Assembly (NCBI GenBank): GCA_035506295.1
Contig: DATJPR010000010.1
Location: 1-22,160, forward strand
Reading direction: 5' to 3'
Length of the DNA stretch: 22,160 bases
Origin: DATJPR01 sp035506295
GTDB lineage: Bacteria > Bacteroidota > Ignavibacteria > UBA10030 > UBA6906
The notes under the pieces are model-generated. The model saw nothing but the letters and a program-made list of their open reading frames with translations, had not been told where the DNA came from and did no database searches. Positions 21,449-22,160 of this stretch are shown here, piece after piece. Each line of letters opens with the position of its first letter. Position 1 is the stretch's first letter. A program made the position numbers and the translations under genes.

Positions 21449-22160
21449 CTATCGCGCGGGCAACGACGGCTTGAACTCAAGGTCGTGGGCGGGGTCGATC
21501 ACCCTCGCGTAGAATCCGAACCCGCCGAAATTGTTCTCGATCTTCAGCAGCAGCGAGTTCCACCCCTTCTTCAGCGGAAGTGAAACGGTATCCTCATCCG
21601 CCCGGGCGCCGCGAATCGCCATCACCCTGTACACTTCTTTCCCGTTCACGAACACCTTGGCGCCGTCATCACTCCCGAGCAACAGCGTCGCCGCCCGGGC
21701 ACGCGGTGCGTAGACACGCGTGTGCGCGTACGCGACGACAAGATCAGATGGAGTAAGGTTCTGAAGATTCATAAACCCTGATGCGGCCGCCCCGACTGCA
21801 TGCCACCGAAGATGCCGCCCATCGGAACCCACATAGCTCTTGCCCGTGATATCCTCCTTCTCCGGAGGATACACAATGTCGAGTCCCCGGCGGACGAGCG
21901 ACTCGTCACGCGGGTTCGGGAACGGACCGATCAGGTCCCAGTGGCGGATGAATTCCCGCACGGGCTGGACGTCGAATGCATCGAGGCCGAGATCGAACCC
22001 TGTCGACGCCGATTCGCGTCCGGTGACCTGAAAGCGAAGCGTGATGGTCCCATCGACACTCTTCACGTTCTTCAGGGAAATTTCCCCTCCCGGGACAACC
22101 GAGGGATTGTATCCATGGAACTCCGCAAGGATGCTGTTGCCCGATCGTATGCGCACGTTG
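21449..22160 (-). CDS. C-terminal part of a large protein with jelly-roll/PA14-like domain (possibly GH172/DUF2961 type), truncated by window
   Basis: The frame is open through the right edge, so only the last roughly 237 residues are seen; a GTG at 22156 is probably not the start. The first visible 65 residues (AEFHGYNPSVVPGGEISLKN, then STGFDLGLDAFDVQPV) look like the end of a beta-sandwich. Next is FIRHWDLIGPFPNPRDES with YPPEKEDITGKSYVGSDG, a pattern seen in C-terminal modules of polysaccharide-acting proteins. LLLGSDDGAKVFVNGKEVYR and KKGWNSLLLKIENNFGGFGF are the hallmarks of a PA14-like carbohydrate-binding fold. From memory this pairing resembles DUF2961 (GH172) enzymes, but the catalytic part lies outside the window. 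It ends 5 bases from the convergent hydrolase stop. Confidence 0.65.
   Translation of the reverse strand, partial: NVRIRSGNSILAEFHGYNPSVVPGGEISLKNVKSVDGTITLRFQVTGRESASTGFDLGLDAFDVQPVREFIRHWDLIGPFPNPRDESLVRRGLDIVYPPEKEDITGKSYVGSDGRHLRWHAVGAAASGFMNLQNLTPSDLVVAYAHTRVYAPRARAATLLLGSDDGAKVFVNGKEVYRVMAIRGARADEDTVSLPLKKGWNSLLLKIENNFGGFGFYARVIDPAHDLEFKPSLPAR

Noticed and set aside
1..22160. CRISPR array, tRNA/rRNA genes, insertion sequences or phage genes
   Set aside because: No spaced direct repeats, cloverleaf sequences, transposase or integrase motifs were seen. The only tandem repeat is the short heptamer array at 2468-2502.

Overview
The window is a gene-dense, moderately GC-rich bacterial segment (GC judged by eye at 55-60%, not computed). 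The best taxonomic clue is the secreted protein at 2286-3812. It ends in a type IX secretion (Por) sorting domain with a YPNPFNPTT motif, which is typical of the Bacteroidota/Ignavibacteriota group and related candidate phyla. Cobalamin-binding radical SAM enzymes, Memo/AMMECR1 proteins and Shine-Dalgarno (SD) starts before some genes fit an Ignavibacteria-like or related lineage, but the phylum is inference. No rRNA, tRNA, CRISPR array, insertion sequence or phage gene was seen.

Layout: (1) 1-1986, minus strand, is a sulfur operon: a two-rhodanese-domain sulfurtransferase, an unrecognised 76-residue protein and a CysK/CysM-family cysteine synthase cut by the window edge. It is preceded by a short cysteine-rich ORF and an intrinsic terminator whose 5' arm can alternatively pair with the end of that ORF. 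This looks like a cysteine-sensing transcription attenuator. (2) 2039-3812, minus, is a T9SS-sorted exported protein with its own terminator. (3) 4106-12406, plus, is a tight six-gene run: an exported Memo-AMMECR1 fusion, a polytopic membrane protein with a spermidine-synthase-like domain, a radical SAM enzyme with a Tat-like N-terminus (these complete the AmmeMemoRadiSam set), then a B12-type radical SAM enzyme, a class I methyltransferase and an O-antigen-ligase-like protein. (4) 19566-12381, minus, is a second tight six-gene run converging on the first: winged-helix/nucleotidyltransferase protein, two tandem B12-type radical SAM paralogues, methyltransferase, GT9 glycosyltransferase and GT87 glycosyltransferase. 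(5) 19779-22160 holds a DUF2231-like membrane protein, an exported alpha/beta hydrolase, and the C-terminal end of a large, probably carbohydrate-acting protein that runs off the right edge.

How they may work together: the sulfur operon probably makes cysteine and moves sulfane sulfur, switched by charged Cys-tRNA supply. The two convergent runs both join radical SAM and methyltransferase chemistry to cell-surface glycan enzymes (O-antigen ligase, GT9, GT87). They may jointly build or modify an envelope glycan or glycolipid. AmmeMemoRadiSam has no settled function, so its presence with a SpeE-like membrane protein and envelope genes, with at least one component apparently exported, is the main candidate for an undescribed system. 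The attenuator is the best-supported new regulatory element.
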